Shown: in pieces, positions 1 to 16,014 of the stretch
Numbering within the stretch: the stretch's first letter is position 1
How the letters are laid out: every line of letters begins with the position of its first letter
Source of the DNA: Drosophila pseudoobscura
Taxonomy: Eukaryota; Arthropoda; Insecta; Diptera; Drosophilidae
Direction: 5' to 3'
NCBI RefSeq assembly: GCF_009870125.1
Contig: NC_046682.1
Location: forward strand, 1,364,001 to 1,428,000
Length of the DNA: 64,000 bases
Position numbers and translations under genes: made by a program
Notes under the pieces: generated by a model
Databases searched by the model: none
Told to the model about the DNA's origin: nothing
What the model saw: the letters and a program-made list of their open reading frames with translations, nothing else

Positions 1-657
1 CTGAAGTGAATAGATGAGTTCATCATAGCTTTTTGGTATATTCTTTTCTATGCAAATCCTTGAACGCAGGCACAAAGATGTTTTTCGTATCTGTAAAAAA
101 AGCTAGTCATCGATAACATTTTCAAATGGATTTGCACTCACCTGGTCTTTCAAAGTCGCATCTATATGAATGCTTGAAGTTTTCCTTATTAAGTCAGAAG
201 AACTTTGGAAGTTCGCTGTCCCTAAAATGCCACTCTGCGCAAAAAATTGTTTGGCCCCATCAATTCTGGAATTCATTAATTGGATTTTTTTACTCTGTTC
301 ACTCGACGACGTAAATCTGTATTTTGCATCTGGATAAATAGAAGGATGTCCTCTTGAATATATAGCTGAAACATCAGTTAAATCTTTGTCTGTGCTTTCC
401 GTAGTATCTACAGAGTATTTCCGACTATTCCTTGCATAGATGACACTCTTGTCGGGATATGAAAACGACTTAAATTCCCTGCGTTGTCCTTGTTTCAACT
501 CCTTATTGACCTCAATGGGTTGGAGCCTCAATGGCTCCTTTCGACCCGAATGATTCCACCTATACATTTGGGCGCTATTGTAGCCAGAATCTGTGGCAGC
601 TAAATTGCAGTTACATCTGGCGTTTAAATTGACACATAGGTGATCAATGTTGGGCAT
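1..657 (-). CDS. Unrecognised minus-strand gene, 5' part (runs off left edge)
   Basis: I do not recognise this protein. The first exon is read from an ATG at 657 down to 142 (172 codons) and ends in CCAG followed by a consensus GTGAGTG donor. A 51-base intron (141-91) ends in a pyrimidine tract and CAG, and the reading frame then stays open, in the same phase, from 90 to base 1 (30 codons, including KSYDELIYSLQ). The clean splice signals and frame continuity argue for a real gene rather than a chance ORF. The visible protein is hydrophilic, rich in Ser, Lys and Asn, with an early Cys-rich patch (NARCNCNL). No membrane segment or named domain is visible. It is transcribed away from Taf3, so the DNA from 658 to 4614 is a shared upstream region. 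The start codon could lie in an earlier exon. Confidence 0.6.
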
Positions 658-1125
658 ACTTTCCGAATTATACGAAACTTCTTAGCCGATGTCATTTTGT
701 GAAAGGAAACATCATGTGAAAGCAAAATAAACTATCATCTCGAAAACATTATATGTATGTACATATGCATTGCATTGCTTCGGAATAATCAGATAATACA
801 ATTTGGATTGTGCGCGAGTAATGTTGAGTGTGTTTGTTCCATTCCATCGTTTCCGGTTACGGATATGGTCATCGTTCCAATCACTCTGTATATAAAAAGT
901 TGTTTCAAATCGATCAGAACATTTTTTAGTCAGGTTTTTTTTATTTAAGCAAAAATGAATAAATTCTGCAATCTGGAAAAAATGGTAATTCTAGCGTCAA
1001 AATTTTCGATGGCACAGATTTGAGCAGCGAGATATCACAAGAGTTTGCTTGCTAACTCTTACAGTCTCGAAAAAGTCAAGCAAGACGGAGGGACAGAGAG
1101 ATATGTATGTAGCCGGTTATTTATG
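658..1125. other. Intergenic, upstream of the left-edge gene
   Basis: AT-rich non-coding DNA between the left-edge gene and the first hAT-type element. I see no conserved ORF. It probably contains the 5' UTR or promoter of the minus-strand gene, but no core promoter motif stands out. Confidence 0.5.
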
Positions 1126-1133
1126 CTGATAAT

Positions 1134-1327
1134 TAGACCTCGGATTTTGCATATTTGCATATTTTTAAAGGATTAAGATAGAAAAATTCTGATGACTCGT
1201 ACTCGCAGCACCTCCGATCCCCCAGCCAAGTGCTTTTCAAATATAGTCTAAGGAAATCAATTGAACAAAAATTAATAATGAGCCTACGACTATGCTGATG
1301 AATCAAATATGCAAAATCCGAGGTCTA
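1134..1327. mobile_element. hAT-type MITE, 194 bp, with 8-bp target duplication
   Basis: The element begins TAGACCTCGGATTTTGCATA and ends with the inverted copy, giving terminal inverted repeats of about 24 bases (1134-1157 and 1304-1327) without a mismatch. It is flanked by the perfect 8-bp direct repeat CTGATAAT (1126-1133 and 1328-1335). An 8-bp duplication and TA-G ends are typical of hAT transposons. The interior has no ORF, so this is a non-autonomous copy. The intact arms and duplication suggest a fairly young insertion. Confidence 0.85.
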
Positions 1328-1345
1328 CTGATAATGAATATATGT

Positions 1346-1871
1346 TAGTGTTGTGTTGCTCATGAGTGAGTGAACAAAAAAGAGTTGTTCACTTAAGTGA
1401 GCAACTGAACATGTTCCTTCCAAGTTGTTCTTTTTTGTTCACTTGTTCTTTGTTGTTCACTTGTTCTTTTTTGCTCACTTGTTCTTTGTTGTTCACTTGT
1501 TCATTTTTACTCACTTGTTCTCTACTCACTTTTTGCGCAATTTTGCTCCTCAAAGGGCATTTTGCGATCTGGCAGCTTTGCTCATATTTGCGTTTACTTC
1601 ACACTTTTTGTATTACCGGCAATGCTATTTACTCTTTTGAAAAATTCACTGTCGCTAATTCGAAAGTATAGTGAAATTTAGAACCATCTGTGCATGAATA
1701 GTGAACAACTGAGAGAGCAAGTCAGCAACTGAGCAAGTGAGCAACTGAGCAAGTGAACAAGTGAGTAACTGAGCAATCTAAGAGAGCAAGTGAGCAAATG
1801 AGCAATATGAGTGAGGTTAAAAAGAACAAGTGAACATGTTCACCAAAATGAGCAATGTATACCCAACACTA
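1346..1871. mobile_element. Non-autonomous hAT-type element, 526 bp, with iterated subterminal repeats
   Basis: The ends read TAGTGTTG and CAACACTA, flanked by the perfect 8-bp direct repeat ATATATGT (1338-1345 and 1872-1879), which is the hAT signature. Inside the left end (about 1375-1540) is a run of short units of the GTTCACTT / TGCTCACTTGTTC type. Inside the right end (about 1690-1850) the same units occur in inverse orientation as GAGCAAGTGAGCAACT. The element is therefore nearly fold-back. Such iterated subterminal motifs are usually transposase binding sites. No transposase is encoded; the ORFs here are translations of the repeat. Confidence 0.85.
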
Positions 1872-1879
1872 ATATATGT

Positions 1880-2419
1880 GCTTTTTTGGGTCGGAAACGC
1901 CTCCCTCGCCTCTAAAGTAAAGGTGTTTGTCGATTGGAAAACACTAAACGTATTTACTTATTTCAATAATATATTTTATTTGATGACTTAACTTTAATCG
2001 ATTGAACCGATTTAGTGGGCGTTTGCCAGAAATATGTATCTAAAAAAAGGAAAAACAAATTAGCAGCACCTATCTAAAAGGCAATACATGGATACAAGCA
2101 GTAACCATACAGTATATACTGTATGGTTAGTGATACAAGCTATCTAGCTTGACCGTACCGTACCGAATTTGATATGCCCTTGAAATTCCAATATGTTGGA
2201 AACGGACCCCTCCCCTCCCTTTCCCTTTCCCAATCTTGTGAGTTTTATTTGCACAAACATATAGTTGTTACGTTACCTGGGATGAGTGAAAGTTACAATG
2301 GCCAGATAGCTTTAAAACTGAGACTAGTTCGTACAGAAACAGAAATACGGAAGGAATTGTGATCACATAAAATTAAAAATTATTTATATTTACATTTTTT
2401 TCTTTATTTATTTAAATAC
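1880..2419. other. Intergenic with a perfect palindrome
   Basis: Non-coding. A short stretch near 1885-1910 (GGGTCGGAAACG) resembles a DINE-1 fragment. Bases 2103-2128 form a perfect 26-bp palindrome centred on TATATA. Nothing else is recognisable. Confidence 0.5.
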
Positions 2420-4415
2420 CAGTGTGACCGCGGATTATCAAAATATACGGTCTGACCCTCAGAAATATACCTAAATACGTCACATATTTCAAAATATACC
2501 GTAAATATATAGACGCATCACATTCCTCGTTTTGGATATTCAGAGGAATATAACTGGCTAACTAAGACCTGAGGGGTCTAAACTCATAAATTTATCCGAT
2601 TAGTACATCAATTTCTTACAAGACTGAATAACTTTGTTTATAAAATGAGGTTTAAACAAAACCTGTCAACAACAATTTCCACGAAATTGATTTAATTACA
2701 TGGTAACTACAGGCTAACTACACAGCTGCTTTATATTAACTTCATTTTCATGTAATTACCAAATGCGACAACTGTTTTTTTCAATATAAACCCCATGGAA
2801 GCGCCAGTGTGAAAAACCTCCGTTAACCATTTTTTCAAATGCCTTTTTTCCGACATTTTTGAAAAATTGAGATTTTGAGGAAAAACGATCATGAATTCGA
2901 TTCTGGTCACGAATTAGTATTCGATGTGGTCTGGGACCTGGCTCCAAGTGACATTTCTACACGGTTTGGTGAGTCTATAGTGAGTATAGTATATAGTGAA
3001 AAATACTAGAAATAACTTTGAAAAGTATACAAATTTCGAGGTGTGTGAGCTAGACGTGGTGGCAAGAAAACAAGAAAATCCGATAACCGAAATCCGAAAA
3101 CCCCTCAACTTTGTTGCATATTTGATAAACTCGACTTAATGAAAAATCAACTGGTCCACGCTGTTTTAGGATCTTGCTCACCACAGAATAATAGCGCTCA
3201 CACTGCTGTGAAAACGATCCAATTATAATTCTTCTTTACTACTCACTTCCTTTACTTCCTTGAGTCCTTATAAATATAAAAAAAAACCCTTATGACCCTT
3301 AAAATTTAAATTTTCTTCCTTAGAAAATGCGACAGTCTCTACTCCACGCCATAAGAATATGCAAAAGTATGGGAGTATTCTAAGTTTTCGTCCGTTGGCT
3401 GAGGTTTTAGACAGTTTTAGATTTTTAAATCGAGTTTTAGTCGTGTTTTTTAGATGCGGCTCGCAGATGAGATCTCATAGAGGTCTCGGAAGTAGCAATT
3501 TTCGGTTTTTTATGTTTTTGCCATAATTTGACCCGTTCTTTATGAAATCACTCAGAACACACCTATTTTTACCAATTTCATCACTTATTTTCATTATTGA
3601 TGGACCTACTTAATTCGAGGCTTTTATTGTGGAGTTTTCGTCCTTTGAAAAGGACTTACCATAACCCAAATTTTTCTCGTAATAAGGACACCCTAATTGA
3701 TTTTTGAGAATTTATTCAATGTCCGGTCGCGACCTCATCCAAAATAAAAAATTTTTCAATGTGAATGTCGTATTCAAATGTCGCATTTTTTGGGAGCTGA
3801 AATTTGAGTTATGTCAATTAAATTTTTTTCCTCAATCTACTTTGATGAATATTGCTATTATTTTTTTTTAATTTATGCTAAATTGAATAGAGATTTGAGG
3901 AAAATTCAAATTCACCGTTTTCTTTGGCTTGTGCCCGAAAATATTGGTGCCTAAAGTGTACATTTTAGTATGTCGTATCACTGGTCGTATTAGTGGTCGT
4001 ATTCAAGTGTCGGGGAGTGTATATACCTATGACAAACACGAACTTAGCCCATTTAAGCCCCCTCTATCTAAACAGTTCAACGACTTGGGGTAAATGGCGG
4101 AAAAATATTACTTATTGTAAATTCTTGTTGTAGATCCATGCGCACCGTAGCGCCGGCGTAGGCAATGCAATATCGGTTTATTTTGTCAATTTCAACAATC
4201 TATTAAATTTTATTTTCCACGGTATATATAAATACAATAAAAGAAAGTGTTTAAATTAAGCCAGTCAAGTAGAAAATGATGTGGGCAGGGCATATGTATA
4301 ATATAAATTGAATTCGTCAGTATATTTACGGTATATTTTTTAAATGAGACGTATATTTTCGTATATTTCTGAGAAACGGACGGTATATTTTAACGATAAA
4401 TCCGCGGTCACACTG
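2420..4415. mobile_element. ~2-kb non-autonomous DNA transposon with ~100-bp terminal inverted repeats
   Basis: The left end reads CAGTGTGACCGCGGATTATC and continues with AAATATACCGTAAATATA near 2520. The inverse of this whole block occurs at about 4310-4415 and ends CCGCGGTCACACTG. The arms are about 100 bases with scattered mismatches and small gaps. The 1.8 kb between them is AT-rich and carries no coherent ORF, so no transposase can be named. I could not find a convincing target-site duplication, and the family is not assigned. The right end lies about 200 bases before the Taf3 start codon. Confidence 0.6.
4406..4415 (+). promoter_or_regulatory. Ohler motif-1-like core promoter element upstream of Taf3
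   Basis: The sequence GGTCACACTG matches the Drosophila core promoter motif 1 consensus (YGGTCACACTR), which is used by housekeeping TATA-less promoters. It lies about 200 bases before the Taf3 ATG, a plausible distance for a short 5' UTR. It is also the last ten bases of the transposon-like inverted repeat 2420-4415, so the match may simply be the element's terminus. No TATA box is evident nearby. Confidence 0.35.
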
Positions 4416-4614
4416 TTTTTAATGTATCAATTTTTAATCCGTAAATTTTATAGAATAATTTTAAAATTGAAACAAAATAAACAGAGTGTGTGTTCTTTAA
4501 AATAAAACACAGTTTCTTTACGGATACTTAGATTGTTTGAGCCGTTTTCCTAGCTGAATTCCCATTTGTCTCATTTGGTGTATACATATATATGCATATG
4601 TACATACTGCAGCA

Positions 4615-7600
4615 ATGACAGACAAATACTCTTCGGATCTTATGCGCATTGTTATTGCGCAAATAACCCAAACAATTGGGTACAGCTCCACACTAAGTGC
4701 ACCACTGGAACTGTTGCAGGATATTTTGCTAAAATTTATGCAAGAATTCGCACGCGATTTGCATGGTCAAATGGAGCACGGTAAGTATTGATGATGCTAC
4801 ACGGTTCGTTGCAAATTTTATAAGTTTTTATATTATTGTTTTTGGTTTAGCAAATCGGCTTGAGCCAAATCTGAAGGATGCACGCCTGACCTTAAAGAGT
4901 CTCAGCATCAATGTTCATGAACTTTTGGACTATATTGGAAATGTCGAGCCAGTGGCTTTTTCGCGCGATGTTGCTGCGTTTCCCATTAAACGAGCTTCAA
5001 ATATGAATTTTCTAAAGCCTGGCAGTGCAGAGACCTTGACCCGGCCAATCTATATATTTGAGTACTTGCCACCAATGCAGCCAAACGCTGAACCAAGCGA
5101 ACCACCTTCTACTGCGACTAACATTATTCAGGACCCTGACCTTCGAGATCTTCAAAATGAAAAGACATTAGCCACGGAAAAGGAAAGTAGCTCGAACCTC
5201 GATTTTGATTCGATCAGTATGGTAGAAAAACGGACCTCAATACCAATTGATTCTCAGTCGCAGTCCACGCTAATAAATTTTTCGTCGAATAATAACTGTG
5301 ACACCGATAGTGGACGGACTGTACGAGAAATGAGTAGTGTGGTAATGACAACAGGAGGCTTCATTTCTCCTGCTATTGAAGGAAAGCTCCCAGATGCGTT
5401 CGTACCCGATATAATTGGTAAGCTTTTTGGAACTTGTACATTTGAATTTTAATGCCTATTTTATTTGTTTTTTTTTTTATATTGATAGAAAAATATAAAG
5501 GGCTACATGCCCCGCTACTGCCTTCCCCAGTTATCGCTCCGCTGGAAGCTGCAGCTAAAGCGGATACTTCACTCAATGAAGAGCATCGATATCTAAACTC
5601 AACATCATCCAAATTAAATGTGAGAGATCAGCAGCATATCGAAAACCGAAACACAGCTATAGGTAAAAACTTAAAAAAAGAAGGCCAGTTTGCAATGCCT
5701 CAAGAGAACACGAACCCATCGGTACCAGTTATGTTGAATGCCAAAGCTTCTAAGAAAAGTAAGAAACAAAAGCATTTTTTATCAAGCCTGTCCGGCTTGG
5801 AGAGGAGCAAGGCGGAAGTGAATGTCCATGGTGGTAAGGCTCAAGAAAAAGCGCAGCGGAAAGCAATGAAAATTTTTCAGAAACTAGCAAAGAGTCAAAA
5901 TGACGGCGGGAGTAGTCAACTTTTGCACCTGAAAAAATCAAAGAAGCGTATTAATCGGGGAGCATTCCCATCTCTCCCAGACGGATCTTCTGAAAGAATA
6001 AAATTGGAAAAGATCTTAAAGAAACAAGCTAAACAAAGACAAAAACAGTTACAGGGCCGGCAGTCTGAGCTTGAGAGAAAGCCCATAGATATTGCCCCAA
6101 CCACCTGCGACCATGCTCATACTCCACTGACTTCAAAAGCTACAGCGAAAAGTAACGAAGAAACTACTCTCAAAAGTAATGCTGATAGTCGGATAACTGT
6201 AGGCGCACATATGAAGAATCATGACGAATTTCCATTAGAAGGACCTGCATCGGAGGCAGTGGGAACCCTGGGACCGCAAATAGGACTACCAGCAACAAAG
6301 AAGCATAACAACGAGCCAGAACGTAACAAATTGGACATTTTTAAGAAAATTTCAAAACCAAAAACGCCAAGGTTAGAGGGATCAGGTCCATCGGGCACTC
6401 TAGGTACGACAGTAAATCTATTTGAAAGCACTGCTAGCAGTCCACCATTGATTTATTTACCATCCGGAACGACCATAACACCAGCGCCAGCTCTGGGACT
6501 CAGTATGGAACACATGAATGTGGCAAGCAGTATTTCAGCAGTTGCTCATCAAACGATACCTAGCTACGGCGTTTTGATGCCAACTCCACAACCATCATCA
6601 ACTCAAGAAACTGTTGACCTATTAATCATAGATTCAGCAAAGCCAAAGAAGCGAGGACGAAAACCAGGTGGCAAAAATCAAACCAAGATCAATCACTCGG
6701 CCAATGACACTGCATCTCAGCTGGTGCCGCAACCTGCAATGCAATCAATGAAAAAGGGCAAGCAAAACAATATAAATTCGCTCTCAGTGTCATCATCTGC
6801 AATGCTGATGAATCCCAGTTTGGTCCCTATAAATATACCAACGGAGCCCCTTAACTTGAGTAATGTACCACAAGGTAAGCTAAAAGAGAAAAAGGAACGA
6901 AAGAAATACAAAACAAAATATGACTCTTTATTGCCCGATAATGAGAAGGAAAAGGAAATAGGCTACAATGGTCACTCAATCGAGAATACCTCCCGGACGA
7001 AACCTACTGTACATGCTACTAAACCCAGTGCTATTATTCCTAGTCCTGGCCAATATATGGCGGTTGGCGGGGGTATGCCACATTCGTCTTTATATCCCAG
7101 CAATCCAACGGGAATAGTGCCACTGCTACCACTTTTACACTTTCCGCCACGACCAGGTCTGATACCTTCCGGGCCAGGACTTTTTCCGGCGACGGCTGGT
7201 CTGGTCGGGTATGGAAATAGCGTTTCCATGCCACCATTCATGCCCTTCTCAGGAACAAGTGGAGCCGTTATTGATTCCGTTTGCCGTCCATCCGCTGTTG
7301 ATACTAGTGGTACGTCGTCCAGGACGAATCAATTATGATTACTCGTTTATTTATATTTGTTTCCTAGAAACAGATCAAGTCGGCCAGTTTCTCAGTGTGC
7401 CCTCCGACCAAACTGATTCTCAGACGGAGCGAAACTATTGCAATGTTGCTCCACTGGTTCCAGAGTCCATGAAGTTTAGTGTAGGTGAGTTGTGATTGCA
7501 TGCTCTTAGGAAGAACATTTGTAATGCATTTGAATGCAGGTGGAGCAGTAACTGGAGCTACCACGGGGCTGACTAGTGCAGAAGCTGTGTCAAAACTAAA

Positions 7601-9784
7601 GACGAAAACCTCTACACAGGCTACCGGCAATCTTGGTGATCCGATTGAGGTGTCAGATGACTCTGATGAATCAACACAAAATAAGAAACAATTAGTTCCA
7701 AGGCAATCCCCGACGAACCTTGGCAGATCGAACATGATACAGCCGCAACTTCTTCCGTATGCAACAACACAAGCTACATCCATAGATGATTCTCAATTGC
7801 ATTCAAGGGGCATACTCCATCCGCCCGTTTCTCCAAATTCGTGTGAACCCATCAAGAAGTTTAAAAAACAATCGAAGCTTGAGCATTCAGATGTTAAAAT
7901 GTTAGCTAACACAACACCTTCCTGCAACACCCCCTGTTTTCCCCAATTTAATATGCCCAACTTCAAGGGCGGCGACAAGTTTAGTTTAGCTGGTGGTGCG
8001 GATCTCATCCCATTATCACGCCTAGAATGCGGTCTGTCGTATTCTTCTCAAACGGTTCCCGCCACAAGTTTGTCAGCTGGCGCAACATCAGGATCGAGTT
8101 CTGGCCTGGTACCCGCACAGCTGAATATTTCCGAGGATCAGAAGTTTATGCCAAGCTTTTCCAGCTACGAGGATATTACAATTACACCAACCAGCACATT
8201 GTCTATGGGACAGGGGGCAGATGAACTGAATATGCGAAAACTTCATAAAAAGCTCAAAAGACCAAAGGAGGGAAAAGTGAAAAAGAAGAAAGACAAAAAG
8301 GATAAATCCAAGGAAAAGGAAAGAAATGGCAGTACTATTCATAAAAGCGAAAAAAAAATCAAAGGGCCCGACAAGAAACAAAAGAAGGAAAAGAAGAAAG
8401 ACAAGCAGGTGGGTTTCTTTCTCTAAATTATGCCTGCTTATATAACGTTGAGAAATCATAATTTATTATTACCTATTATATACATATAATATACAAAATT
8501 CAAAATATAGACGTACACAAAATATAAAATATTCCTTAAGTTACTTTGGAGCGTTTCATATTTGAAACCTGAAGACATTTTCAGCCGTTCCAACAATTAA
8601 AAACTTGATCTATAATTTATACAGATTAGACATCCTCCTGTTTCTCTCTTCATTTCAGATAATAAACCCTATCCCGGCTGATGCAGAAGATTTCCAAAAC
8701 AATCATCATCTGCCTGAATCTAACGAACGTAGCTCTAGTTGCGAAGTCTTTTCTGGGGTATCTGTAATGCAATCCATTCCAATCCAATCATCACCAGCAT
8801 ATTCGCCAATTGCTCCCCACTACACCTCACCAAAATTGGAGGTTTCTGCAAATCCTGTCCCAAAACTTACACTGAAACTAGGTGGTAAATCCACACCGCT
8901 ACCGTGTGTTGACAAGGATAGAGACGCACAGGACGCAAGTATCGCACAACATTCAACTATGGGCCATCCAAGCAAAAGAGAACGCGAACGGGAGGATTCC
9001 CCAGAACTAGCTCGCTTTTCCCCATTGGTTACTGGGCCACCCAAGGCGAAGCCATGTGAGTGCAATATAGAACCATCTGTAATGATTAGACGACTAATGC
9101 ATTTTTTGAACATTAAAAATTTAGGTGAAACTCCATTCTCAAGCATATCAAGCAATACGGCAGTGCCTTCAAGCAACTCTAACACGACCAACAGTCCGGT
9201 GAAGCCTTTAACTTTATCTTTGGCTGCCATAGCGCCCCAGATGCTGACAAGCCATCCAACTGCTCCTAATTCAGGCGGTTGGATGTCGAATACTAACAAT
9301 AATGCAATAGCTTCGTCCACGCTTTCGGCCAGCTCTGTTTTGTTACCACAACAATTGATGTTGGCGTCCAAGCCGATTGTCAATAACTTTTCTTCAGTAA
9401 TGGGAATAAACGCAGGGACGCTGTTGCCTGTTGAACCCAACCACTCCCCAGACTGTCCACCACAAATAGTGGAATTAAATCGCCCGTCATCGTACGTCGA
9501 TGCCGAAGGTAATCGGATCTGGATTTGCCCGGCATGCGGAAAGGTTGATGATGGCTCCGCAATGATTGGCTGTGACGGCTGCGACGCTTGGTACCATTGG
9601 TAAATAATAACCATAGAATATCATTTATCTTATTATTTTCTTATGAACTTTATTCGATATCAGGACCTGTGTTGGTATCACTGTTGCTCCCAAGGACAAT
9701 GACGATTGGTTCTGCCGCGTTTGCATTACTAAAAAAAAAATACATGGCTCAGAGAAGAAAAAGAAGCGAAACAAGAAAAAGTAA
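4615..9784 (+). CDS. Taf3: Taf3 / Bip2, TFIID subunit with histone fold and PHD finger
   Basis: Coding exons are 4615-4780, 4851-5417, 5489-7309, 7368-7484, 7540-8408, 8659-9055, 9125-9599 and 9664-9784, all with GT-AG introns and matching phases, giving about 1510 residues. The N-terminus (about residues 5-90, with ILLKFMQEFARDLHGQMEHA) is the histone-fold domain that pairs with TAF10 in TFIID. The long middle is disordered, with Lys-rich blocks such as KVKKKKDKKDK. The C-terminus (about 1442-1495) is a PHD finger: CPAC, CDGCDAWYHW, then CVGI and WFCRVC, the Cys4-His-Cys3 zinc pattern that in TAF3 binds H3K4me3. The protein ends in a Lys-rich tail. The start follows the fly protein's MxDKYSSDLMRI N-terminus. 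The 69-base intron 9056-9124 is in frame and stop-free, so retention would add 23 residues. Confidence 0.95.
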
Positions 9785-11062
9785 CTGGGACTTAGTCGCC
9801 CTTAGATTTTAAGAACAAACCCCATGAAATCAACAGTTTTATTGTATTGTTTATGTATATATGTTCAATAAAGATTTATTATGTAGAAAAAAACCAAGCA
9901 ATAGATATCCGGACATTGGCCATTTTTTATGAGTACACATGTGTGACCCCGAATTTACGAATATACGAAAGTCGAGTACATACATACCTACATATATGTA
10001 CAAATGTTCTACAGATGATTTTTTACAAATTATAATTGGACACCGAAACCGATTTGCACGTGTTGGAACTAAAGCTGTGCGCTTACTTTTAACCAGACTG
10101 ATGGCAAGCTATCAGGAGAAGCTATCCAGTCAAACTAAGGCAACAACACACGTACTCTCAGTTCATCTTATGAGAATGCCAATAACTTATTCTAAGCATT
10201 ATTATACCATTGATTTTGGCAACATCACAAAATTAATGTGGTGGATGTAAAAATAGGAAGGCGGCTTCTAAGCCTTCCTTCTGTGCTCGTGTAGATTATT
10301 TATATAGTTAAGTGTATATTTATGAATGTGTATGTATGTATGTATGTATATCACTAAAATATTTCCAACATCGAATATCTCAAGTGGGATTAAACTTCTC
10401 AAACAATGATATTTTTTAATATGCTATGGCATTGATTGATTTAGAGTCTTTGGAAAAGAGACTTGAACTTGTCCTCTATACAGAATATTTTGTATACATA
10501 CATACATATGTTTGTACTATAGTGTATATGCATTTAGTATAAGTGGATTCCATTTAAGCAATATACTTTTTTAAAACATGAGAGTTGTTGAAACATTGAA
10601 AAAAATTATGCTTATGTATTTATATTGCACTCAATATTAGCTTCAGCTAATCTTGTTATTCAGAGAGAAATTGTTGATATCAATAAGTGGTTTATTGTAT
10701 TCTAAACATGTTCATAACGCCTGTATAGAGACACACATACCTATGTATATGCACATATGCATGCACGTATATGTAATTTCCAATTACAGTTTATAAGTTA
10801 AATTGGGTTAAATGTGATACTTGGCCAAAATCAATGTGTTATTTTATTTGGTTTCTCAATATCCGATGTTCAAATCAAAATACCTCATCATTTATCGCAG
10901 TACAAAAACAATCTAACTAATCGCTCCACATATAAGTGGAATAATTTCTGTGGCTTAATATTAATGTTTTAATCTGTCGCGTCGCAATTCTAGTAAATAG
11001 GACGTCAGCAATGGTTGTGCAATGAAATATAAGCATATGCTGGTCTGGCAAAATCTTGAATC
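9785..11062. other. Convergent 3' intergenic region, Taf3 / CaMKI
   Basis: AT-rich non-coding DNA between two genes that end facing each other. It holds both 3' UTRs. A TTTATT at 10843-10848 is a possible poly(A) signal (AATAAA on the minus strand) for CaMKI. The ORF at 9939-10250 shows no recognisable domain and I do not call it. Confidence 0.5.
9867..9872 (+). terminator. Poly(A) signal candidate for Taf3
   Basis: AATAAA lies 82 bases after the Taf3 stop codon, the usual spacing for a short Drosophila 3' UTR. Confidence 0.5.
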
Positions 11063-15612
<4,550 letters not shown>

Positions 15613-15899
15613 CACTTCGAAGGAATTAACTTTGCTTTTCAATGTAACCGAACCGTCTAGTCTACCGTCAATCGTCAATGTGTGCAAGTGTGGCTCATAG
15701 TTGTCGTCGCCCCATCAACAGATTTCGTACAGACTTTGCTTACATTTCTAAAAACATTTTCAATGAGACAAGCATCTTATCAGCAAAAGCGGCACAAATA
15801 TATTTCTACAAGCACTAACGGTTGTTTTTTTTGTTTCTGGTCGCAATAAACGCCTGAACAGTAGGCTCTGAGCCAAAGGTTATATTCAGCTGATTGTGT

Positions 15900-15943
15900 T
15901 GTGGTGCTATATGATATGTATATGTACATATATATGTATATAC

Positions 15944-15988
<45 letters not shown>

Positions 15989-16014
15989 TATATGTACATA
16001 TATACATATACATA
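15900..16014. repeat. TA/TATATG simple repeat
   Basis: About 115 bases of TA and CATA units, including an uninterrupted TA run at about 15950-15980. It abuts the left end of the Tc1-type composite, which uses TA as its target. ORFs on both strands here (Tyr/Ile-rich) are artefacts of the repeat. Confidence 0.9.

Noticed and set aside
1366..1671. ORF of LLFTCSFL repeats resembling a membrane protein
   Set aside because: It is the translation of the GTTCACTT unit array inside the hAT-type element.
1350..1860. Regularly spaced repeats considered as a CRISPR-like array
   Set aside because: Units are degenerate, inverted between the two halves and bounded by hAT-type ends in a eukaryotic chromosome.
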